The notes below the pieces were generated by a model that saw nothing but the letters and a program-made list of their open reading frames with translations, made no database searches and was not told the DNA's origin. This document shows positions 23,855 through 34,123 of a DNA stretch of 64,000 bases, in pieces. The stretch spans positions 2,684,501-2,748,500 of the forward strand of contig JARFIW010000884.1 in the NCBI GenBank assembly GCA_036346225.1, given 5' to 3'. The stretch is from Platerodrilus igneus. Lineage: Eukaryota; Arthropoda; Insecta; Coleoptera; Lycidae. Position numbers and translations under genes: made by a program. Positions within the stretch are counted from its first letter, which is position 1; each line of letters begins with the position of its first letter.

Positions 23855-24358
23855 TTATCCATCCCCATAAAATTTCGTATATTGATCAATTAAAAGATTT
23901 GGTTGAATTAGCCTAATTGGTTCCCTACTATTAAAATTTTCTGAATTAGTTTTTAAATTACTTATTTCCCTATTTATCGTCCTGAATTCGGTTTCACAAT
24001 TTTCTTCGACGCTCCGTATTTTGATATTTAAATTCGTGATTTTATCGTTTGACTCGCTTTCATATTTCTCCTGCTTTGATTTCACTATTTCAATATGATC
24101 CCATACACAGTCGATTTCCTCCGTAACCCTCACGATTTTCTCTTGCATTTGCGCCCTCATTTCCGCAATTGTTTGGTTGGTTTCCCTTAATCCTTCTCTT
24201 AGAATTTTAATTTCTTTACCTAATTTTTCACTGTTCTCCATTTTCGTGGTTATGTTTTTCATGGCCTCCTCATTTTTGTCCATTTTACTATTCAGTGCCA
24301 TTAAAATTTCCATCATTTTCGTTTTTTGTGAGATCCGTTGTTCCTCGCTAGAACTCAT
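23855..24358 (-). pseudogene. GypA gag, N-terminal coiled-coil part
   Basis: It opens with a true ATG at 24358 (MSSSEEQR), about 230 nt after the primer-binding-site-like region, as expected for gag. Nearly all of its 167 residues form heptad-rich coiled coil (KMDKNEEAMKNI, GLRETNQTIAEMRAQM), ending in QYTKFYGDG just before the capsid segment. GypB has the equivalent coiled coil at 33333-33617. Confidence 0.75.
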
Positions 24359-24573
24359 TTTAAATGTTATACTTTATTGGGATCCTCTGTCCATTTTTGA
24401 AATTATTATATTTACACTAAACTTTTAAATACTAAAACAGATCTCTACAAATTTCTCTGAATTTTGGTTTCGTAATTTTTCTCAAATTTAAGTCTTTAAT
24501 TATAGTCCTAGTTTAATTTAATAATTTTATTTTTAATCCCACGGTCGTATTTTCAAAAAAGATTTAATTCGGG

Positions 24574-24637
24574 CCCCAGGCTTGGGCAGTCATTCAAAAA
24601 TACTATGTAGTTTTCGCCCCCACGTTATTGCGTCATA
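24574..24637 (-). promoter_or_regulatory. primer-binding-site-like region, apparently duplicated
   Basis: Directly inside the 5' LTR, minus-strand sequence at 24637-24613 (TGACGCAATAACGTGGGGGC) and again at 24592-24574 (TGACTGCCCAAGCCTGGGGC) resembles the tRNA-Lys1,2 primer site, TGGCGCCCAACGTGGGGC. Each copy is followed by a CGAA-containing leader stretch. The two copies look like a diverged tandem duplication of primer site plus leader. Confidence 0.55.
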
Positions 24638-26415
24638 AAAAATTGATATGATAACACCGTACTCGGTGTTATGACGTTTTTACTTAACGCTACCGCTCTG
24701 TGTTCTCACTTCAATCTTACTAATTTTATTATTATGCCACGGCTAGCCCTTTTTAATCTACATAGAGTGCACGTTACGATGATCAATTTTTCTCTTTTCA
24801 CCCCTTTATGATTACCTATTTGAATTGATAAAACGAAGTCAATTAATTTCATATAATGAAAAGAAATATTATTTACAATTTTTGAAATTCTTTAAATACA
24901 CCCTTCAATCAATGAATATCATATGTATCATTTATCCCAAAATTTATATACTTTGAATTCAATCTAAAGTCACCAAAAACTACCTCTTTACAAAAAAAAA
25001 TCTGGAACGTTCTAGACCTCTTCATGATTTGTTTAACGTATGCAAAAGTTTCTTGTTGACTTCATTACAAGTTTGGATAAATTGAGTAAATTCAGTATTA
25101 AAATTTAAATTGAAAAATATCATGAAATTAATTAGAACTGACCTGTGATCTGTTGTTCGGGTTGTGGATCAACACCCCTTTGTTGTCTTCAATCGTCTAC
25201 CAATGCTCTGCTTAGTTGAACCAATATTTAAGTACAGTTACCCCTTGTTTTCCAAAAATTGCCTCGTGCTTCTTTATTTTATATTTGTCTGCAAATGCTT
25301 TGAATTTCTTCTCTTAAATAGTTTCGACGCAGCTTAAAATTGTACCAGAATTGTACCAAAATTCAATTGGAATTGTCCCCTCAGAATCCAGAAGTATTAT
25401 TGTCAACACAGGCTTGAAATGTCCAGTATTACCAGAAGTATAATTGTCGACGCTGATTTGCAATATTATATCGACCCAGATTTGAATTATCGTCAACGCA
25501 GACTTGAATTGTTCAGAAATATACCAGCAATATAATTGTCGACACAAATTTGAAATATTCAGTATTATTGTCCACCCAGATTTGAATTGTTCACAGACTT
25601 GAATTATTATTGTCGACATATACTTGAAGCCCTATCATTATAAATATTTAATTTAAATCAATTGCCCAAATTCTACTCAAGTTTTCTATAAAAAAAAACG
25701 GCAAAAACTCTTCGTAATTGTTGCACTATTATCACTGTAACATACACTTGATATTCTATTATACTTTATTTAAATTACGCGTGGCTTTTTTGTTAACAGT
25801 GTCGCAGCTTCGTCGTGCCTCAGTTGTCAACTGATCCGTCTTATCACAGAATGGGTGTGAAATAGCATTTTCCCACTACATGTGGGCTGGGTTTTCAAGC
25901 ATTTCTGCAGATTATCTCAACAAACCAGGCCCCGTCATCAACATTCCTTGCATTTTGAAGCGGTTTCTGATGTAATTAATTTGGATTTCCGTGTAATGGT
26001 GTTTATGTGCTATTGATACCTTATTATTCGTTATCTTTGCCATACGTTGTTTTGTATAGATATCGCCTTATGGATAATTGTACAAAATAAATGATGTAAC
26101 TTTAATGCTGTTTTCGTTCATGTATTTTTGCATCTTTGAAAACTGCGTTTTCTTATCAAAGCGCTCATCGTTCCAGCGTAATTGCATAAAGCTTTGTTAG
26201 GTTTTTATCTACTCTACTGCGTATTTGTTTTATAACTAATTAGACACTTCTCAAAGTATGTTTAATTACATGTACGATCATTTCTTCTGAATACGCGTTC
26301 TATTGTTGAAAGGTATTCTTACTGGCATTACTTAAAATTAATAACTGTCTATATAAAGAGTGTTGAATGCTTGCTATTTACATAATGTATGAATTACCTA
26401 TTTTTCAGCTAAATA

Positions 26416-26445
26416 CAGTATTGCCCGAAATAAACAGTACTGAAA
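26416..26445. repeat. left terminal inverted repeat
   Basis: Thirty bases, exact reverse complement of 27692-27721, directly following a TA. Confidence 0.95.
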
Positions 26446-26551
26446 CTAAGTTGGCGGTGTTTTTATGCGTGCGCTGTCACACTCAAGTTAGCTAGTATAG
26501 ACCTGTCAAGTAAACCTCAAACAAGTAATTAGTAGGGCCTAATTGTTAAAA

Positions 26552-27658
26552 ATGGTGTTAAGTACAGAGGAGAAAGTGTTTCTGGTAGAGCATTATTTTC
26601 GTTCATACGGAATCGGCCGACGTAATGGTGCAAGTTTGCTATACGTGTCTGATCAATTCACACAAAGGTTTAATAAACGTTCTCCAAGTAATGCTGTAAT
26701 TTTGAAGGTTATTGAAAAGTTTAGAAATACAGGTAGTGTATTGTGCCAACGAAAAGGAAACTCAGGGCGTCCCAGGACAGTTAACAACAACAATAACCAT
26801 GAACGTGTTTTGAGCAAATCTTAGAAAATCCGAAAGTCAGCCAGGCAAGGACAGCGTTACAACTTGATCTAAAAAAAACTTCCTTTCAAAGAATCCTGAA
26901 GGAGCTGGGTACATTTTCGTATGTGATTCAGGTACATCAACAACTACGTCCTCGGGATTATCGCAGTAGAGTGGAATATTGCGCCAGAATTCTCGCGTTA
27001 CAGTATGAAAATCCTGAATTTTTGAAAAATGTTTGGTTTTCAGACGAAGCACATTTTCACTTGTCAGGCTATGTGAATCGTCGCACAAATCGATTTCTGG
27101 GCTTTGCCAGACCCGATGAGGTTCAAGAGGTTCCTTTACATAGTGAAAAAGTGAGTGTCTGGTGTGCTGTTTCCGGACACGGAATCATTGGTCCGTACTT
27201 TATCGAAGAGAATGGTAGGCAAGTCACACTTAATCAACAGAGGTACAGACAAATCTTAACACGATTTATCCCTGATCTACGTCAATTCTGTCGTGCACGT
27301 AACTTGGCATTTCGAAACCAATTTTTTCAGCAGGACGGGGCATACTGCTGCCGCAATTCGTCAATTTCTTCAAGAACATTTTCCAAGCAAATTCATATCA
27401 CGATTTACTGACTTCCCTTATCCTTCACATTCTCCAGACCTCACACCTCCAGACGCATACATTTGGGGCATGGCTAAAAATGCCGTTTTCAAACGGGCAC
27501 CACAAACCATCGATGAATTAAAGGATGCCGTTAGAGTCTTCTTCGCAGCCCTGAGACAACCCTTATTCAATAACATGACCAGAAACTTAGAACATCGTTA
27601 TGAAGTCTGTCTCGAACGAGGAGGTGCACATTTAGAACATATAATAAAGTGTCAATAA
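26552..27658 (+). pseudogene. Tc1/mariner-superfamily transposase (DUF4817-type N-terminus), two frameshifts
   Basis: The ATG at 26552 begins an N-terminal helix-turn-helix region (EEKVFLVEHYFRSYGIGRRN, FNKRSPSNAVI, GRPRT) of the DUF4817 type common in insects. A frameshift near 26812 moves reading to another frame (RILALQYENPEFLKNVWFSD with the first catalytic Asp, EAHFHLSGYVN, HGIIGPYF, QQDG with the second). A shift near 27335 restores the first frame (HSPDLTPPDAYIWG with the third Asp, then a helical C-terminus to the stop at 27656-27658). The three catalytic aspartates are all present. It would bind the TIRs and cut the element out; two indels prevent a full-length product. Confidence 0.9.
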
Positions 27659-27691
27659 TATGTATTTTTTAAATATACAAAACAATTACAA

Positions 27692-27721
27692 TTTCAGTAC
27701 TGTTTATTTCGGGCAATACTG
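27692..27721. repeat. right terminal inverted repeat
   Basis: Exact reverse complement of the left terminal repeat, followed by the TA duplication. Confidence 0.95.
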
Positions 27722-27921
27722 TACGAGTTCTATTGTTGTAGGATGTGCTTACTTGCATCGTTTAAAGTTAATTACGGTCTATATACAGGGTGTTAAATGC
27801 TTACTATTTACCTAATGTATAAATTACCTAATTTTCTGGTAAATAAATGCAGTTTTCTTATTCCTATTGCTATTTATGATTACTCACTACTCAATACACC
27901 CTAAACAACCCCTTATCACAG

Positions 27922-27926
<5 letters not shown>

Positions 27927-28016
<90 letters not shown>
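27927..28016. repeat. (TA)n microsatellite with TTA breaks
   Basis: About 90 bp of TA dinucleotides separate the 5' LTR of GypA from the 3' LTR of GypB. Apparent frames of Ile-Tyr repeats here are artefacts. Confidence 0.95.
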
Positions 28017-28017
<1 letters not shown>

Positions 28018-28019
<2 letters not shown>

Positions 28020-29969
28020 CAACAATGGATGAAATTTTACAAAATGAAATAAAACCAGTCTCAAAAAACATATGTAAATTCAACAACATTTTTCTCTCGC
28101 ACAAAACAGTTTATAAAGCAATTTACAGTTCCAGTTCATACAGAAAATAATTAAAATTGTTTACCTAATCTTTACTAACAGATACACAAACCCTTTTAAT
28201 TAATATGGGGATAATCTACCCATCCTTTATTACCACACTTGTAAAGATGATTGTATAATAATTCTTGACAGATAATGTATTTAGTAAAGTCAAAATACCT
28301 CAAACTTCGACTCAAAGTTTGCGGTAAATTATCCTTACAAAAATATAAAACGAGAACTTATTCTATTTTAAATTACAAAATATTCAAGTATTGTTATCAA
28401 TTAACAAACAAGGAACCAGAGTTTTATACTTGCGAAAAATAGGGTTCATCAAAATTTCATCTCCAACGTAATTAATGATATTAAATACTTCCTGATTCCT
28501 TTTTTTAAATTGACGTTAAAATTCCATTGTACAAATTATCCATATTCTTTTAAATCTCCAATTAGAATATTAATTTTCAAAGTATCTTCTATGTTTAATT
28601 AATTAACTCAATGTATTCTTCTGCATCAGGATTATCCATGTCGAAGATTGTTCAATTCTCCTAATGTTTTACAAAATAATCATGTTCCATATTTATGCAG
28701 AGTTACGTACTAAGAATTAATTCTTTACTCCAAGTTACATCTTAAATGTCAAATACTGTATGCATACCGCATACTTAATAAATGAATTTACTCAAAGTAA
28801 CATGCTCGATATTATAAAATGAATCACAAATTAATGAATCTTACATGGTCAATCTCGTAAATCGAAATGAATCCATGAATGCGGATTAGTTCCGCTTATA
28901 TACAAAATTATCTAACTACATCATCATCTTCCAGATCCATTTGGAACATAATACACCCTAGTGATGTCATATTTCCGAGAATATCCGCTTTTAACAATCC
29001 AATTAATTTCAAACCACTGCGGCCGATGTGATTTACAAGCACAGCAAGTAGTTGTCGATCTTTGTCTAATTCACGAAGTTCATGTGCTGTCTCCCTCTTT
29101 CTTATTGTGACACAGAAACCTATAAATAATTCTTATCGATTTTTATTACATTTTTATGTTCTTGCGAGTTCTTCGAACCGGCGCTTTATTTATAATTGGT
29201 TTACGCAATATTTCTTAGTATTTGATGACGAATTTGTCTTTATTAATCATGAAAGTTCTAAAATTTAGTCTCCAAATGCGTTCCCTGTTTTACAAACGTA
29301 ATAAATGTATATTTAATAAATAAAGCGAATATTTTATGTCCGGAAGGCGTACTTTTATGAAAAATGAATGACTATATTTTAAAGGTTGAAACTCGTTTTT
29401 ACTAAGAAGGCTTTATTTACACACACGGAAAAATAATTAAAACTCACGATTGTTTTCTTTATGGTTTTGGCGTCGGTAATAAAACGTGTCCTAACCCATA
29501 TTTTACACACAGAAAATTTATTACATAAATAATTCAAGCTTGCAATTGCTTTGCATGCTAATAGAAATACAGATTTCAATACAGTTACATAATTAATTAA
29601 AGCTTGCCGTTACATTCTCAATAATTGTAGATGCAATGAATGGTTTTGTATTTATTTAAAACTCTTACAATGAAGTTAAATGTCATTTATACACGAAAAT
29701 ATTGTTTGTTTTGAACTCGGATGAATTTAAATGACTTTTTATTTTATATCTTAGAATGAAACTAGTTTTTATTAAGTAGGCTTATTTACAAACATGGAAA
29801 AATATGCTTTTTATTAACGCAAATGAATTTAATGGCTTTGTACATAAAATACGCTTATTTTTATACAGGGCGGAACAATGAATACTCGAAAATTTCAATC
29901 TTCCCGGTTTCCTTCTATTTGGGTGGGTTTTATTTATAGAATTTGGGTTTCTATAACTTCTCTATCACA
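28018..29969 (-). repeat. GypB 3' LTR (L4)
   Basis: About 1.95 kb. A TATA-like element (minus strand TTTTGTATATAAGCGG) lies near 28897 and aligns with a TATA-like element in another family member at 62189. The inner end begins TGTGATAGAG directly after a purine-rich stretch. The outer end abuts the TA tract. Confidence 0.7.
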
Positions 29970-30439
29970 TCGTTTTCCCCCAAATTAAAATTCGAAACTT
30001 GCGCCATTTTCCCCAATGAACGAGTAATTTTATCATTTTTATTTCTAACTACGTACTATCCACAACTATTTCTATAAGACAATGCACACACGTAATCCTT
30101 TTCATACTGAGACTTTTCTGTTTAATAATTTAACTATTTCTCTTATAATTACTACATTTCCCTTAACTGTATCCTGATATCATCTATAATCTAACATTAC
30201 TATCCTATATTTCAAACTTTCTCATATTTACACATGGTCTCATCAAGCTTCATGTCAAACAGAACTTTTGCTTGCATACATCACTCATAGTAAATTCCTC
30301 TCTAAACTATCACAACATTAAAAAATAAGGGGTATAAAATTTTCAGGAAGTTGACCTAGCTATACTACTCATTATAAAAATTTGTGGCCTAGAATCTTTA
30401 TATCTAGCCTACTTACATTACTTTCAAATCTGACATCTT

Positions 30440-30857
30440 TTAATTAATCTTCATTAAACGCATAAACTTTAGTTTTAAATGATTCACCAATTTAGAATAT
30501 TTCTCCTTTAATAACGAATCCACTTCACCTGAACATTTAATAACACTTCTTCCCCTTCCTACATTATCCTCTAAGTTTCTCTCAAAATCATTCACATTTA
30601 TACTTTTAACTACCTCATCCTCTTTGATTTCACAAATTCCTTTCTTTTTCCTACTTTTCCTATTCATTCTCACATCTGCATATTTAAAAAAATGTTTCAA
30701 CAAACCAAATGCCAATCTTCCATATTTGTACATATGCCATTTCACAGACAGATTTGATTCTTTAATTGATATGATCCCAAATAAATTATTAAGCTCTGCT
30801 TTCCAAATTATTTCATCATTATCTAATATTTTACTACCTTTATTGATTTAATTTTTA
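30440..30857 (-). pseudogene. GypB pol-linker fragment
   Basis: Minus-strand codons give FGIISIKESNLSVKWHMYKY and then a basic/acidic 101-residue frame with FERNLEDNVGRGRSV and LLKEKYSKLVN. By position and style it follows the protease and leads towards RT, like the acidic linker of GypA, but it stops at 30440 close to the 3' LTR. It is cut at its upstream end by the GypC insertion. Confidence 0.4.
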
Positions 30858-30869
30858 AGAGCTACATTC

Positions 30870-31205
30870 ACAGAAAGCGATTGAATGAAATCGCAATATG
30901 ACACGAAAGCACAAGAAGGTGGTTACCAACCTGGAGATTTGGTGTGGTTGTACAATCCACAAAGGAAGTGTTAATAATGTAGTGTATCGAATCAGAAAAT
31001 CTCCCCGTGGTAAACCAAAAGTGGTATACTTTGACCATTTAACATCTTACGCTGACAACAACCAGGAAAACCCGAGTAATGAAAATGGTGTTCAAAGAGT
31101 TATTAATCGTGAGCCAAATGTAGATTTTGAGAATTTCATGCGGCATATGGTGGTTCCGCTAAGACAAGATTTGGCGTTGTTGTTGAAAAACAGCAAAATC
31201 TGTTT
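30870..31205 (+). pseudogene. GypC integrase C-terminal fragment
   Basis: One frame gives MKSQYD and GYQPGDLVWLYNPQRK; after a deletion/frameshift near 30965 another gives NNVVYRIRKSPRGKPKVVYF, then DHLTSY. Together these match the C-terminal GPY/F-type module of Ty3/mdg4 integrases (GDLVWLYNP...VVYRIRKSPR-K-KVVH-DRL-PY). The internal segment with the GPY signature is deleted. A 60-residue tail (NVDFENFMRHM) leads to the macro domain. Confidence 0.85.
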
Positions 31206-31728
31206 AGAGCACCAGAAGGGTATTCTCTTGCACATTGCGTAGCTCAAGATCTGTAAATTGCAAGAGGAATAGCTGTTGTTTTCAAAAAAGAAATTTGGAT
31301 GTGTGGATAAATTAGTACAACAGCAACCAACTGTAGCAAAAGCCTTGGTTCTTCAGGATGGAAATTGTAAAATTAACTATCTGGTCACCAAAAATTCTTC
31401 ATGGCAGAGACCTAGTTATGGACATCTATGGGAGGCTTTGCTGAGTCTTAAGGCTCAGATGATGGAAAATGGAGTAACGAGAATAGCGGTGACCAAGCTA
31501 GGCTGTGGACTGGATCGCTTAGATTGGAGAATAGGTCGAAATATGATAGAAGTAATTTTCCAGGGAACCAACATCCAGGTCGTTGTTTGTTGCTATCAAC
31601 CGGTTGCCTATCAAGACCAAGCAAAGAGTGTTGACTGTTATTTCCAACGACGAGGTGGATGCACCAGAGTAGATAGTTGCCGATTTCGTCATCAGTCATC
31701 AAAATGTTTTTACAGTTACGGGACGTAA
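31206..31728 (+). pseudogene. OARD1/TARG1-like macro domain plus CCCH zinc finger, retrotransposon-encoded
   Basis: The start (FRAPEGYSLAHCVAQDL, stop at 31254, IARGIAVVFKK) and, after a one-base frame change near 31280, KKFGCVDKL to CCYQP form a macro domain of the OARD1/TARG1 type. Counting from 31276, K39 in YLVTK and D80 in GCGLDRLDW correspond to the catalytic Lys84 and Asp125 of human OARD1, which removes ADP-ribose from Glu/Asp side chains and deacylates O-acetyl-ADP-ribose. A CCCH finger follows: C121-x7-C129-x5-C135-x3-H139. The frame ends just before the polypurine tract, so this is the last coding segment of the element. One stop and one frame break make this copy inactive, but both catalytic residues are kept. 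Confidence 0.85.
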
Positions 31729-31735
31729 CGATTTT

Positions 31736-31748
31736 AAAGAGGGGGCAG
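31736..31748 (+). promoter_or_regulatory. GypC polypurine tract
   Basis: AAAGAGGGGGCAG directly before the LTR start TGTTACG is the expected plus-strand primer site for LTR retrotransposon replication. Confidence 0.8.
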
Positions 31749-32287
31749 TGTTACGAACTATTAGGCAATCCGTCAAACACGCAAGTTGCATAATCGAAGT
31801 GTATTCTACAGAAGTCTAGAACATTCAAGCAAACACCAGACTATGAATCATCTAGTTAATTTTAGGGTATATATATATATATAAGATCGGAGATGAGTGT
31901 ACATCGGTCAGTCTATATCCACATATCGTATATAAATCATATTGTGTATAGTTGGTTGGTTTTAAGTTTTGAAAGTCCTATAGTGAATATAAATTCGTGT
32001 TATGTGAACATGCATATTGTACCGCCAGCTTGTACATAAATAGACAAAAGGGTAATAAATAAATTATAGTAATGTTAGTGTTGTTAAGAAGACATGGTTA
32101 AGGATTTAGTTTAAAAGATATTAGTGCTTGTAAATAGCATAAGTGTGATGGTGCTTCATTGTTGATTGGACTGAAAACATCTATAAATAAGGCATATACT
32201 GTTAATTAAACTTGTGAATGTGAATAATAAAGACTTTTGTTAATACTTGTTCTAAATTGGTGAACGCGTTAACAGTAGCCCGTTACA
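31749..32287 (+). repeat. GypC 3' LTR
   Basis: 539 bp, beginning TGTTACG and ending CGTTACA, so it has a 7-bp terminal inverted repeat with TG...CA ends. It contains a TATA stretch at 31868-31882, an initiator-like ATCGGTCAGT at 31901 and poly(A)-type AATAAA signals near 32053 and 32228, giving a usual U3-R-U5 order. Its intact look suggests that GypC is younger than GypB. Confidence 0.85.
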
Positions 32288-32816
32288 ATAGGAATAACTT
32301 TCTGCATTAACTCCTCTGAATTATCTTTTATAAAACCTTCACTTACTAACTTTGCTTCATCTCCTGTGTTAAAAAGTAATTTTATTTCTTTTCTTTCTAC
32401 TTGCAATTTTATTATAGGTAGTAAATCATTTTTTCATTAACTTTTACATCATTTTCCAAATCAAGTTTTATAAATTCACGCGCATGTTCATATTTATTAA
32501 TTTATATACCTACGTCGTTTGATTTGTCTATATCTAAAAATTCTGCCTATTTGACGTTCCAGGTTGATTAACTATCTCTGCGTATGCCGTTCTGTTATCA
32601 TTGCTACCATTTATGCCATGTCTTTGTACGTTTGTCATAATTTCCCTTCCTTGGGTTACAGTTCTATTCTTAATGGTACGGGATTCACTGTTTTCCCTTT
32701 CCCCATTTCTCCTAATAGCATTTCCTCTATTCCAATTATTTCTCTGGAAATTCCTCTATCAAATGTTCTATCTTGATACCTCTCTTGTCCATTATTCCTT
32801 TGGAATCTAAAAGCAT

Positions 32817-33617
32817 TCATGGCTGGCTCCTTGGTTCACCCATTTCATCATATCGTTGCACATATTCCAAAAAGATATCTCTATCGACAATATTTTGTAA
32901 GGCTATATATTGCTTTACTTCTGTTTCAAAGTTGCCTACTAAATATTTTATAATCTGTTTATCCTCTAACGGAGTAGGTTGTTTGACAATGTTAAATTTT
33001 TTGATGGCATACAACTCCTTTGTCATGCCTGAATCACTACTATACTTTCCCATCAATAAATTATCTCTTAACTTTAAATTGCTGGTTGTCTCCTCAGAAA
33101 ATCATTAAAAGAACTTAACTCAGTTTCAATAAGTTCAAACCAAATCTCTGCACTTCTTCTCAACATGGACCTTACAATATTTAACTTTGTTCATCCCAGC
33201 TCCCATGTATTAAAGTTTTTATGTTATTTAAAAATATTTTAGGGTTAAGTTTATTATTCCCATAAAATATTGAGTGTTATTCCAATGGAACACTGGTTGG
33301 GCTCCATCGCATAGATCCCCACATGAATATTTTTAACCGTCTTCTAAATTCCCGAACTTTTTCCCCAAGTGTTTTAAGTTTTCCCTGATCATTTCTAAAT
33401 GTTTACAGCCAGCTTGGCAGCTTTCCTTTATTTCACTGATCTTTTGATTTAAACTTTTAATTTTCTCATCTGTTTTTTTCTCACTTGTATCCTGATTCAC
33501 CTTTATTTGAACAATTTCTTCTTTAACGTCAACCATATCCTCTAAAATTTGTAAGACTTTTCCTCTAATTTCAAATTTCATTTCCTCTATGGTATTGTTA
33601 GTTTCTTTCAAATCCAA
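32817..33617 (-). pseudogene. GypB gag fragments
   Basis: 33617-33333 is coiled coil (NTIEEMKFEIRGKVLQILED, NQKISEIKESC). 33056-32817 is a capsid-like segment with KYSSDSGMTKELYAIKKFNI, QIIKYLVGNFETEVKQYI and DRDIFLEYVQRY, closely matching GypA gag (YNSDRGMTRELYAIEKFTVA...). Further coiled-coil remnants lie upstream to about 34008. Frame breaks separate the parts. Confidence 0.75.
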
Positions 33618-34082
33618 AGTTAGATTCTAAAACTCATCTCATTGAATTTTGTGTTCATTCTTTTCACTTTCTAATCTTAAACTATAGTTTCTCCATATTC
33701 TGCTCATACACTAGAGTATTTTTCTCATTTCTCTCTCATCTCCTCCATGCCTTTCTCATTTTTTTCGCTCATTTCTTTCATACTTCTTCATTCCTTTCAC
33801 TAATCTCCTTTTGTTCATGCATATTTAGATTTAGACAGTAACTGACATCATTTTTGATTCGAGTCTCTCCACACTCTGTTCTTTCTTGGTCTCTGGATTC
33901 TCCTTTTTCTCTTTTCCATATAAACGTTTCCTGCGAACCAATTTCTACTCCCTCCACTCTAAAACTTTCACGAACTTCTTTCATCCTATTAGTCATACTG
34001 AAAACCATTCAGTAATATTACAAAGAGAAAACTCCAAAAAATACTACGAGACAAGAAACTCTAATTTTCAGATGACTTAATC

Positions 34083-34123
34083 GAACCCTAGGTTGGAACG
34101 TTGCAAAAAGAGTGCTGTGACAA
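34083..34123 (-). promoter_or_regulatory. GypB primer-binding-site region and LTR edge
   Basis: The minus strand reads TTGTCACAGCACTCTTT, then TTGCAACGTTCCAACCTAGG and GTTCGATTAAG. The second part is a decayed version of TGGCGCCCAACGTGGGGC followed by the leader CGATTAAG. The 17-bp TTGTCACAGCACTCTTT recurs at the end of the LTR at 63148-63164. Confidence 0.6.

Larger units (their letters stand above)
26416..27721 (+). mobile_element. Tc1/mariner-superfamily DNA transposon with perfect 30-bp TIRs
   Basis: Inverted repeats at 26416-26445 (starting CAGTATTGCCCGAAATAAAC) and 27692-27721 match at all 30 positions. The flanking dinucleotide is TA on both sides (26414-26415 and 27722-27723), the target duplication of this superfamily. 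The homologous LTR L2 has the uninterrupted site AAATACGCGTTC. The element is 1306 bp and holds one transposase gene, so it is structurally full-length although its gene is broken. Confidence 0.95.
19714..27926 (-). mobile_element. GypA: Ty3/mdg4-type LTR retrotransposon, defective
   Basis: Minus-strand element with its 5' LTR at 27926-24643 (interrupted by a DNA transposon), a primer-binding-site-like stretch at about 24637-24574, gag (24358-23049), protease (about 22925-22381), partial RT (22310 to about 21650) and a 3' LTR at 21381-19714. A purine stretch (AATTTGGGAGAA on the minus strand) just before the 3' LTR is the candidate polypurine tract. RNase H and integrase are missing between the RT thumb and the 3' LTR, so it could not move alone. 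Both ends touch TA-rich tracts. The LTRs are unusually long (about 2.0 kb without the inserted transposon). Confidence 0.85.
24643..27926 (-). repeat. GypA 5' LTR (L3), carrying a DNA transposon
   Basis: On the minus strand it runs from TGTTGCTGTGATAAGG at 27926 to ...CATATCAA at 24643. It is co-linear with L2 apart from the 1306-bp transposon (26416-27721) and the 304-bp segment that L2 lacks. Its outer end abuts the TA tract at 27927-28016. Confidence 0.85.
30858..32287 (+). mobile_element. GypC: 3' end of a Ty3/mdg4-type element with a macro-domain ORF, inside GypB
   Basis: Plus-strand fragment in order: integrase C-terminal region, macro domain, CCCH finger, polypurine tract and a 539-bp LTR. 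Everything upstream in pol, including the 5' LTR, is missing; the left edge cuts directly into integrase. It lies opposite in orientation to GypB, whose protease-like sequence resumes right of 32287. Confidence 0.85.

Noticed and set aside
27867..28104. Overlapping open frames of Ile-Tyr repeats on both strands
   Set aside because: They are translations of the TA microsatellite and carry no coding evidence.
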